From NCBI RefSeq assembly GCF_021917145.1, contig NC_061077.1:12276121-12340120 (forward strand): a stretch of 64,000 nucleotides of DNA, read 5' to 3'. The notes beneath the pieces were generated by a model. That model did not search any database and was not told the origin of the DNA. It saw nothing but the letters and a program-made list of their open reading frames with translations. The position numbers and the translations under genes are program-made. The DNA comes from Hypomesus transpacificus (Eukaryota; Chordata; Actinopteri; Osmeriformes; Osmeridae). Positions 39,401-64,000 of this stretch are shown in pieces (the first letter of the stretch is position 1; every line of letters begins with the position of its first letter).

Positions 39401-40417
39401 CAATAAGTGTATTCGACTTCATGCAGCGACGGCAGCGCCGACAGCCGGCTGCCTTGAAGCTGAGAATGCCATTGGTTACTTCAAGTCAACCGGGCTGCAG
39501 GCGACGCCGGCGCTGCATGAAGTCGACAACATCTAATGACACCATACCCAGTTTCCGGTTTCAAAATAAAAGTCGACGGGGAAAAAAACGTTATAAAAAA
39601 TAAATCATTGGAAATATTTTGACGGGCCAAATAAAATCGCTGGCGGGCCACAATTGGCCCGCGGGCCGCCTGTTGCCGACCCCTGCTGTATGTATATAAA
39701 AATATATATGTGTGTATGTATGTCATGGACAATTTAGGATTTTTCTTAGTCGCTTTGCATATACTCAAATGTATTTACAAATGGGGAGCGAAAACATGGC
39801 CTGATTGTGCCCTGGTTCCTGGCTGTTCGATAGGTTGAACGATGAGGCGCGCCGGCTCTTTGAGGAGCTGGGCAGCACGGTGGTGAAGGAGCTGGCCTTC
39901 AGAGACAGCTGGGTGTTTGTGGGAGCCAAGGGCATCGAGAACAAGAGTCCGTTTGAGCAGGTAGAGAATTCCAACTGCCGCTCATGCTGCCTCTGCATAA
40001 CAAGGTGTTGGACAGGCTCATCTACTTTGCCTCCATTTTCACTTTGGAGGGAAAGTCTGGTGGACTGTGTGACTTCTTTAGTTAAACATGTAAATAGGAA
40101 ATGATAGGTGGTGTTTCCTGGTTGGGAGAGGGCTTGCAGTGTTACTGTGGATTACCTGTAGTCTGCACAACAGGTTTATTGTATGTCATTGAGGTCTCGG
40201 ATATGGCAGAATAAATAATGAAAACAGATGGCAGTTTGTACAAATGAAATGTGGTCATCTTGTTTGTGGTAGTTGAACCCTTTCTCTTTCTCTTAATTGC
40301 TCTCTTTCCTTCCTATAGCGTATGAAGAACAGTAAGAACAGCAACAAGTATGAAGGCTGGCCTGAATCTCTGGAGATGGATGGATGTATTCCCCTACGAG
40401 CGCCGTTGGAGACCTAA
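36480..40417 (+). CDS. fam3a: FAM3 metabolism-regulating signalling molecule A, 9 coding exons
   Basis: Member of the FAM3 family of small secreted or membrane-anchored proteins; FAM3A is linked to mitochondrial ATP and metabolic signalling. Coding exons: 36480-36492, 36611-36718, 36818-36841, 37000-37123, 37433-37491, 37592-37642, 37774-37858, 39834-39960, 40319-40417. All are GT-AG and in frame, giving 229 aa (human about 230). Seen: an N-terminal hydrophobic segment at about 9-27 acting as signal or anchor; the family cysteines C57, C63, C85 and C220; and conserved strings [28 protein letters not shown] and [16 protein letters not shown]. The ending [10 protein letters not shown] fits FAM3A rather than FAM3C or FAM3D. 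Exon 3 is only 24 nt. Intron 7 (about 2 kb) holds a hAT element. A 5' UTR intron precedes the ATG exon. Confidence 0.96.
38021..38080 (+). mobile_element. Fragment of a fish SINE-type repeat in fam3a intron 7
   Basis: 'catttagcagacacttttat' is a diverged version of the cassette shared by the window's SINEs, but the flanking sequence differs, so it belongs to another family with the same tail. Confidence 0.5.
38428..39685. mobile_element. Non-autonomous hAT element in fam3a intron 7
   Basis: The perfect inverted termini caggggtcggcaa and ttgccgacccctg are flanked by the perfect 8-bp duplication ctgtatgt (38420-38427 and 39686-39693). Length is 1258 bp. 'gggccacgggccag' and 'ggcccgcgggccgcc' near the ends are typical of this fish/vertebrate hAT type. 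There is no transposase frame, so it is a non-autonomous or internally deleted copy. Confidence 0.94.
39413..39526. repeat. Imperfect 114-bp palindrome inside the hAT element
   Basis: The outer arms 'tcgacttcatgcagcg' (39413-39428) and 'cgctgcatgaagtcga' (39511-39526) are perfect complements. Inner arms around 'cagccggctgccttgaag' and 'cttcaagtcaaccgggctg' pair less well. The loop is about 20 nt. Confidence 0.85.
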
Positions 40418-41610
40418 GCTCTTTGTTGTACCAATATTAGGACCTGCACTGCACAGAACAGGAGTTAGTCATATTGACAATTACAGTGGCACAATTGAAG
40501 CTGTGCCAGGTTTAAAAACAATTTGGAAGTCCCAGAGAATACTTCTTTTACATTATTTTCAAACATGGGTCCAGTTACGTGTCGTCTACCATGGACTTCC
40601 GGACATCTGCCTAGACTTACTGTGAAAAATGCTGAAGCTGACTGCTAACAACTTCAAACTTGTGGATTAAAGAGGTTTCTTGATAGTACTCACTGAACAC
40701 ACAAACCAGATGACAATGTAGATAGGGAAATGTGTGACATAGGAGCTGTTATAGAGGAAGATACGTTCTAGGTCCAGCCTCAAATGTGACATCTTGTGTG
40801 TGACAGTTCCAAAGATGCCATTGTGAACAAATATTTATGGTTATAGGATATGTTTTTTTTATGCATTGATAAGACTGTCAACTGTAAGGACTGATGCCTC
40901 AAACAGTATATATATACTGTATATAAGAGTTGAGGCAGGATCTTGTCTTTAGTGTAGTGCAGATAAAGCTATTAATATTATACCATTATACCCAATACAT
41001 ATTGTGTCATCAATTGATTCATAGATAAACTGCCATCAATGTTTACAGATGTTATGTGGAGTCTTGAAGACATTGTTTGTAACTACACGTGGACACAAAT
41101 TCAGTCACATATCTCTATATCATCTTTATACTGACATTGATAAGTTAAAATATCATAAATGAATAATACTATTAATGCAATTATGTCAATATGGGTCCCT
41201 GGCATTGTCTTGTTTGTAGTGTTTTTGTGTGCTTATTTTAAATTCTGATAAAATGTATCTTACTGTCTTAAAGATGTCCTCCAACTCTTGTTTAGTTATG
41301 TTACCTCAGGTTCACAGGCTTTCTCGGCTCATAAAACAACCTACTGGAAAAAGATGACCGTTCCTATCGGATAACATCCGACAGGGGGCGACAACAGTTG
41401 GGGTTATCCGGTTCATTCATGGTTCACTCAAGATTCTCCAATATGCAGACCCCTGTTTGTCTTCATAAACATTTTGGATTTTAGTTTGTGAAGCAATCGA
41501 GAATGACAATAATGCAGACCTTTAATTCTCCTTTGATAAATTGGGAGTTAGGATTAGAATGAAAACTGCAATTCCTGTAATTGTATTAAATACATTAGAC
41601 AATGCATTTA

Positions 41611-41616
41611 AATAAA
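41611..41616 (+). terminator. fam3a: Candidate fam3a polyadenylation signal
   Basis: A perfect AATAAA lies about 1.2 kb past the fam3a stop in AT-rich sequence. I saw no earlier perfect hexamer after the stop codon. Use is inferred. Confidence 0.45.
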
Positions 41617-44600
41617 ATGCTAGGTTTTATATATCAGTATTTGTGTGTTTCAGAGTGCTTAGGTGTCAAAATTCACGATTACCATTTTGCGTAACACCAC
41701 AATCCTTTATTTAATTTGGGATTAAACGCAATGTAAACCATTGCAAATTGCATGTTAGCCACTGCCCTCTTGTGGTCAGATCTAAAAGCGGTCGCGTGCG
41801 CATTTGGGATGAGCCCGTGGCAAGTGCCTCTCCAATGTCGTTAAAAACGAAGAGGCAAGCAAGCGCATACAGTTACAGCTTGTATACAGATGGCCGTGTG
41901 ACTCGTGTGTTGTATATAATGTACATAATTTCATTTTTAAATGTATCTGCATGTAAACATTTATACATTCAGTCGCCAAATCGACGAGTGGGTAAAGAAA
42001 ATCTGTAAATCGAAAGAAAGGCAAGCATCATCTGAATGGAAGCACGTAGACCGCCAGCTCGAACATGTCGAGACCAGACGACTCGAATGGGGATTTTTAA
42101 ACCAGGACTTACCTACAGAACCAGTAGAAGCCCAAAAACGTCAAAGGAAGTATATAAATGCGAGTTATATTCATGCTTTATTGAATGTAATTATTTTATC
42201 TAAATAATTGCAGATAAATTCCAACGTGAAGGCCGCTGTAACGTTAAATCATTTGTATATAGGGAATAGCTAGTTGTATAGCTAGTCATTGCTAACTGGG
42301 CTAGCCGTTTGCCTAAATTACAGACAACAGACAACAGCAATATGTTACATTTTGGTAAGTACCCTACAACTTGATATATTGTTACAATTAACGCCTGTAA
42401 TGTAAGGATGATGGAGTTCTTAACTTGACATCCGTGTGGAAATGTGAGGTTTGTTGTCAACGGAATTCATTATAAAAAAGAGTTGTAACGTATTATTCGG
42501 TAACTATTTTAACAATGTAATCAGTATGAACGGATAATTTCTCAACTATCTATTTGTTTATAATAGGTTACATTCTAAGGAATCCCGTTAAGTGTGAAAA
42601 TGAATCCAGCCTACTGCTGTTGAGATTTAGCAAACCAATAGCTTGTCGTGAAATTATATCTATTGTGTCCACATAGTACTTGTGCACACTGAACTCGGTG
42701 TTTCCTTATTTTCACTGTCGCATGTCTGTCTCTAGGCTAAATAAATACTCACCCACGGTGATTGTACTAAAGCTAACCGGCACATTATCATTTACCGCTT
42801 AGAAATAGGCGTTTCTTGAGTGTACCAGCTAGCCAATGGAAACCGCCTTGCTCGTGCACAGGGTGCATTGCTGTGTGAACTGCCAAAAAGACGGCATAGT
42901 TGTCAGTTTTAAGACCACTACGTGGTTCTGAAGTGACTAGGCCTACAGCAACCGTAAAACAAGGAAAATGCATTCTTTATTTCATCGTATTTCTCTGTTT
43001 TTTCTTGAGGATATTCACGAAAAAACATTCAAATGATCCCCATTCAACAGTCATACCCGCTTATCAAAACAACGTTGGTCTTTGATTTTTGTCGGAGTAT
43101 AAAGGTATAATGACATGCTTGAGTGCATTCTTAAATGTCTCCACAGGTTGTCATGTTGACACTGGGCTAAATCGTCAGCAGGCTGCCTGATGTCAAATGT
43201 GCTGAGAGTTCAAAGTAAAAACCATTGCAATTATTGTTTTTTTATAAACCCCTGTTGCCAAATTGATATCTAATGAAAGGCTCTGTTCAGCTCTGTGCTA
43301 TTATCATATGCAGCCGTAGAAGGGGCTGAGCTGGATGCGTGGCTTCTGGAGTTGTAAGCCACTTTAGTAACGTGTAATCCTGACTCATCATCGACAGGCG
43401 CCCACTGATTAAGGGATTCTTACCTGGATTAGGCAGTCTGTTTAGAGAGAGAGATTGAAAGAGAGAGAGAGAGAACTGTTGGATGATAGCAAAGCAGAAT
43501 AAAGTGGCGTTAGATAATAGTTTTCCCCTCTGTCTCTGTCACTGTGTGAACAGTGTGTGTTACCTACACTCACTCTTTCACATGCTTGACCTGGATCGGA
43601 CAGTACTTTTTGTGTTTCAGCCCTGGGCTTCCCTAATGGGACTGGAACAATCATGTTGTTTGATTCAAGTTGAGGTTTGTGTTTTTCCTCCTGAAACTCA
43701 ACATCCAGTCTAGACCATCGAGTCAGAAGAAACAAAATGTGCCAAAAATGTGAGACAGTGAATGTAATATTTACAGTTTGAACTTTGATCTTGATTCTTT
43801 CTCAGTATTTAGTCTTTGAGGGGATCAATGCTAACGTTAAATACTATTTAGCTTAACGTAAATCAGGTGTGAATTATACAGGTATGCACAGGTTATGATT
43901 TGGGCTGTAGGGTGGAAAAACCATGGAACAGGCAGGCTTACATAACACTTGAACCAAAGCCCTACTCCAACCTTGATGTCGTTGTACCAATATTAAGATA
44001 TGTCAATTGGCTTACTATATAGTTTACAATTTAGCACTGAGTGCAATGAAGGCACACTACAAATACAATGTATTGTTATTAATAGAATTCAGAGTTCCTT
44101 TCTTTTCTCCTTCTCAAGTCAAACAAACAGTCCAGCTTGCTACAGCAGCATCAGTCGCGGCTCCCATGAGTTATCAAGAGGGGGTAACAAGCAAAGCTTA
44201 ACATGCATCCATCCTGCCAGCTTCACCCCTTTACTCATGTTTTCAGTCAAACAGTCAACACCAGACCTCCAGAAGTAATAACACGCTATTGGATTCTTTT
44301 TTTGTGTGGCCCGAACTGTAGTTGTTTTAGCTCAACCACAAATGTAGCTATAGTCACTGCTTTCATTTACACAAACACGGGCACATATTTTATCAGCCAA
44401 AATCCCCCCACAACCTCTTTTTGTCTGTGCCATCCCCCTCTCTTTATTTCTCTCTTGTTCTCTTTCACACACACATTTTCCCACCCCTTCCGCCCCCCCC
44501 CCCTCTCTGGTCACAGTTTCGAACTTTCATGCCACCACCCTCCCCAATCCCTTCCTCCCTCCCTTTTATATTCACACTTTTCATCAACATCATGTCCCCC

Positions 44601-44650
44601 CCCTCCACCCCCAAAACGTCTCAGTCTGCCCACAGAGTGCAGTCTGCCTG

Positions 44651-44696
<46 letters not shown>

Positions 44697-47600
44697 CCCC
44701 TGGCTTCTCCTTTGTCTGCCTGACTAAATCTACAGAGGCCGCTCAGTCCCAGGGGATTAATGTGTGTATGCCCATGAAGTGAGGGATGGGAAAAAAAAAG
44801 GAGAGAGGCAGAAAGAGGACGCGATGGAGCCGCGTGTTTGTTATGTTTGGAGTTTAGTATCTCTGTGTGTGAGAGATCAGAACACTGGGACTGGGATTGT
44901 CTGCGTTTGCAGTATAGAGAGTACAGAACACAGGGAGCAGTTGGCAAACTCCCGGTTTATTTCCACAAAGTTTTTGAGTGTGAAGTCTCACTCTCTTGTT
45001 TAAAGCGAGATACGTTTGGGGAACCAGTAAAGAGTCTAGGCTGAAGGTGTTAAGATTTATTTTTATTTTTCTCTTCTTTTTTTTTTGCAGTGCATTTCAA
45101 AAATGATTAGACAAGGTTCATAAAGCAGACGGCAGGTGTTGTGCTTGCTTGGGGGCCTGCAGCAGGCTGGAGGACAGGCAGACTTCAGCATGTCTCTGGT
45201 GTTCTTCTCTATCACTTCTAGGTACAGACAGTTCCAGAATCTCAAGGGGTGACTGGAGACCTGTGATAAGACATGACAGGATGCAATATGATTGGTGGAT
45301 ATCCACCACATTGCTGCTCACTGGACAGTTCAGTACAGTTTGGCTTATGACCACCATGGTTTTCTCACATAGGCACTAGGCAGTCATTTGTCCTTTTGTC
45401 AGGAAATTCTCTTGGACATCAATTCTTTTTTTTGTAAAGGGACAAACATTTTGTGCGTGCATGTTTGTGCGTGTGTACAGGTGCCCATGCATGATTCTGT
45501 GAGCGTGTGTGTTTGAAATTTTTCCTGTATGTGTGTTTGAGAGAGAGAATGTGTGTGTGTATGTATATAGGTGTTTGTGTGTGAGAGAGATGTGACTGAA
45601 TGTGTTTGATGTACTGTGATAACTCTGTCCGGTATGTGGCTTTCATGGGAACTCCTTGCCCCGGGGACAGTGCCACATAAGCTCTTGTTTAAAGGAGAAC
45701 TTCCCCCTCTTTATCGCCTGTTGTTTTTCCCTCTTGACCCCTGACTTCCCATCCGCTGTTACCTTTCCTGCCTCTTAGTACAGTTTGTCCCCTCTGTGGC
45801 CCACTAGGTCATTTGAAGTTTCTGACTGAAGTTTGTTTATGATATTCATTGAAACCAATATCAAGTACGATTTGACTAGGAGTCATTGATTTTATTCCTG
45901 TAAGTTTTTCCAGTCATAATTGTTAACATAAGATTGTTTCTGTGTAGCCTCTGTGTATATTACTGCAAGTCCAACTGAAAAGCAATCTGTCTTCAATGAT
46001 GGCAGTAATATTTCATATTGCTTTATACTAGAGTAGCCTCAACTGATTCTTGCTCATGTGTGGGGAATGTAGCTCAACAGGAAGTCTCCTCTTCACATTC
46101 TCTTATTATTTCTTCTTCTGTAGTCCCGCCCTATCAGAAGCACTCATGTTTCCCACCTTGAACCTATTGTCTCTCTAATTTGACTGACAGGTATTAGCGT
46201 TGCAGCTTGGATTCCCTTCAGTTCAGTTGAGAAAGGGCATGCTTGACTTAAAGGCTAATGATGGCTTTTTAAATGAGATAATGGGTGCTGAGAGCGTCTG
46301 TCTCTACCCCGGCGTTCACAGTGGATTTATTTTTGCAGTTGTTCGTAGAAGGAGCCAATGCTATGACATCAACAATGTCATGATGACATTGCGCCCCCCC
46401 TCACCAAGTCCATTATGACCACAGCACCCCTGTCACCAAGTCCATTATGACCACAGCACACTGATGAAATCTGTTCCCTCAACAAAGTTCAAAAACATCA
46501 GTTGCAGTCAGATTATTTAGTTGCTGTAGAAACGGAAGTCATAGATCCCCATCAAATCTACTGCTAAATAAGATTTAGTCATTTTTTTTCAAGATAACCA
46601 ACGAGTATAATCTCATTTTCACATACAGTAAAATTCAAATATTGATGCTTTGCTCAAATTACTGTAAAATTACTCTGTAACCCATAAGGGGCCTTTAATG
46701 CCCATACATATGCAGTCAATTGTAACTAGAATGTGAGGAAGTGGAGGTAAACTATTTCCTGGTGTTTCTTGAGAGGTCCCAAGGGTATCTTATCAATTGC
46801 TAGCATGACATCATATCCATATTAGGGTATCATTCCTATATTAAAGAGGTATCTTATGGTATCTAAGCAGCACAATTGAGCAGCTTGCTGGATCTTCTCT
46901 GTGTTGTGGCCCACTTGCACCTTAGACAACATGACCAAGTGGATCATATCAGTCAGCCAGCATCCTCTCCAGCTTCCGGGCTGTCAGTCAAGCCATTCAA
47001 TAATCTGGGATTGAATAGAGCCAGCAGCCGGGGGCTCGGCATATATTGGCCGTCTGAGGGAAGACCTGACACTCAGGGACAGATGGAGGTGATGCAGAGG
47101 CAAATATCATCACCAGAGGGGAAGCACACATGCATGCACACACACACACACAGTGAGATTGACTTACAACGAAGCAGGGGTATATTGCTATCTCACTTTA
47201 AGGGAGGTGTATCTGTTCAAGTGTGCTCCCCTTGTGTGTGTGTGGAGAATCAGTTTCACTAGCTGTTAACACCCTGTTTAGCTGATAACAACACAATGGG
47301 GGCCAACTGAAATTCCCTCAGCTGGTCCAGTCTTAATAAAAGACGAACAGATCACAACGTTTACAAATCGATAGAGAATATCACATCCTCATTATTGTGA
47401 TGGTGTCTTCAAGTAATAATGGCTGAAGAGTGCAGCACTCCCAGATCACCAGCGTTCTGTGTAGTTGTATTTCTCAACCCCCCCACTCATCAATGAGTCA
47501 TGATGAACGGTACTGGCCCATCCATTTATCATCAGAATCTAGCACTCCAAATGACAGCTCCATATTGCCTAATGGACCCTTTGACCACCACAGCTGAAGA

Positions 47601-48509
47601 TGCAAGACACTCAGAAACAAACTCCTCCCTCCCTCTTTCTATGATGGAACTCTTAGTTGAAACCTCGAAGGTTGCAAGTGCAGCACAGTATGCCCCTATA
47701 ACAAAAATAAAGCTTGTGTTTGGGAATTTATGAGCCGATTTAATGGGAGCTTTGGTTCCTGTGTTTGAGGACCTTCTCTCAGGGCTCCCCATACATGGGC
47801 ACCAGAGGTGCTGTCCGTGCCTGCCACCCAAGACGAATGAACACAAGCCAATTAATCCTCTTACAGTGGACATTTGCCCACAAACAATGGAAAAAGGCCA
47901 TTTGGGGCATATTTCAGGATCTAATGAACAGAGGCTTCCCAGTTAATCCCAGCCTTTCCCCAACCCACTTAGGGGTGGGTTCAGAACTTGAATCAGAATC
48001 CCTGGCAGATTGTTACGCATCTGATCCAGAGTCATACATTATTAGAATGGGATTCAGTCATTTACCATGGACCAAGCAATCTGCAGGAATACCAATTCAG
48101 CTATTAAGTAGAACAGCGTGAATACTTTTGATGAATTAGACACTTGGGAAATGTCTGTGAGCTCCAGGAAAACCTGCTGGCATGGTGGAGGTTGTTAATG
48201 TGTGTCAGGGAGTCAGATCCCTGTCTGAGCAATGTCACTATCGCCTTTTTCATTCAAATGAGCTGCGAGCAGACTGCTGCTCAACGAACAAAAAAAGAGT
48301 TTAGAAACTCTTATTTATGTAAAGCATTTGCTTGATGTTCTCTCGCTCCCACTGAGATCGTGTTGTCCTCCGCCTCGACTTGTCTCTCCTGCAAACCAAC
48401 TCCAGGGACTCCATTCTCCACAGTTTTAGAATGTCGAACAAGAAAGGGGCTGCTATATGTTGACGATTTTTCCTCATGCACTCATTGACGTGTTGTCATT
48501 TCTTTGCAG
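41617..48509. other. fam3a-wnk3 intergenic; microsatellites, no gene supported
   Basis: Contains (CA)n at about 44657-44693, a short tandem duplication of 'ccaagtccattatgaccaca' near 46406 and 46437, and pyrimidine-rich patches. The promoter and any first noncoding exon of wnk3 should lie here but are not placed. Reading frames lack family motifs. Confidence 0.5.
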
Positions 48510-48984
48510 GATTTACCTGAGGACCGTGAACACGTTGTGCTTTCAGGACAGGGCCTTGGGGAACTTTTCATACAAAACCTTGAAGGACCCTCCTCTGAGC
48601 TAGAGTGTTTCTGCCTGGGTCAGATGAGGGGAGGGCTTTCTCCCATCGGGGACTGAGTTCACCGGCCTGGCTGGCTGGGTGGGGAAGATGCACACAGACG
48701 ATGGGGAGAAGGATGCTCAACACAGAGAACTAGTTCTGGCGAGAGAAAAGCTCTCGGCTTGTCATCGCTTGCCCCAGTTAACCAACCGAGGTTAGGAGAG
48801 AGCGGGAGAGAGTCCACTTTGGCAAAGGAGGGATCCCGTTTCACCGGCAGCACTGGACGAGCGAGTCACATAGACGACAAGGGGTAGGAGGGTGACCACA
48901 GAAAGAGAGAGAGACGGGGACTGACAGAGAACCAGGGGTTAGGAGGAGGAGGGGGGGGCGGAGAAGCGGGAGAGGACCTTCCCG
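48510..48984 (+). promoter_or_regulatory. wnk3: wnk3 5' UTR exon part with three short uORFs
   Basis: A pyrimidine-rich acceptor 'catttctttgcag' ends at 48509, so an upstream noncoding exon is likely. Upstream ATGs at 48624, 48688 and 48701 open uORFs that stop at 48656, 48795 and 48733. All stop before the main ATG at 48985. Confidence 0.55.
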
Positions 48985-63884
<14,900 letters not shown>

Positions 63885-64000
63885 GTCAGTGAGATTCTCC
63901 GCTGTCGCCATGATCCTCCCACACTTCTACTGGGGCAATAGTACGACGCCTACACTACTTTAAGCCCGATACTGACTAATTACTGTGAATCAACTAATAA

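Noticed and set aside
41748..42207. Overlapping plus-strand frames near 42 kb as an extra gene
   Set aside because: No family motif and no consistent splice pairs; the region is AT-rich fam3a downstream sequence.

Overview
The window is nuclear DNA from a ray-finned (teleost) fish. Support comes from spliced vertebrate genes with GT-AG introns, fish-type hAT miniature transposons, tRNA-derived SINEs that share the cassette 'agcagacgctcttatcc', and very dense (CT)n, (CA)n, (GGGA)n and poly-G tracts. The SINE looks like repeats common in smelts and related euteleosts, but I cannot fix the species from sequence alone.

Four genes can be modelled to the base. From left to right they are: a V2-type vasopressin/vasotocin receptor (minus, 1868-6151, five coding exons, 518 aa); idh3g, the gamma subunit of mitochondrial NAD-dependent isocitrate dehydrogenase (minus, 29079-33016, 13 coding exons including a 12-nt microexon, 396 aa); fam3a, a secreted FAM3-family protein (plus, 36480-40417, nine coding exons, 229 aa); and wnk3, a with-no-lysine kinase (plus, 48985 to 63884 and beyond the window, nine coding exons seen, 728 codons). 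In each model the exon phases join without a frameshift and the total length fits the family. AVPR2, IDH3G and FAM3A are all on human Xq28 and WNK3 is on Xp11, so the block looks like a conserved fragment of the ancestral region behind the human X. idh3g and fam3a lie head to head about 3.2 kb apart, and that gap is packed with hAT-type miniature elements.

Between the receptor and idh3g are about 23 kb (6.2-29 kb) with no supportable gene. This stretch holds microsatellites, a solo LTR carrying a hAT insertion (19505-20902), a reverse-orientation copy of that LTR which preserves the empty site (8500-8719), a long inverted repeat (16.07-17.27 kb) and a SINE. The 41-48.5 kb interval is also gene-free as far as I can see. 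The first wnk3 intron (about 9.8 kb) contains a 30-bp minisatellite, a SINE and two poly-G runs of 30 or more.

The genes do not form an operon or a single pathway. The receptor and WNK3 are each tied to salt and water balance, IDH3G acts in the mitochondrial TCA cycle, and FAM3A is a metabolic signalling protein. I found no new multi-gene system. The most interesting material is transposon archaeology with intact target-site duplications, the foldback structure in a receptor intron, the expanded receptor loop, and uORFs ahead of wnk3.
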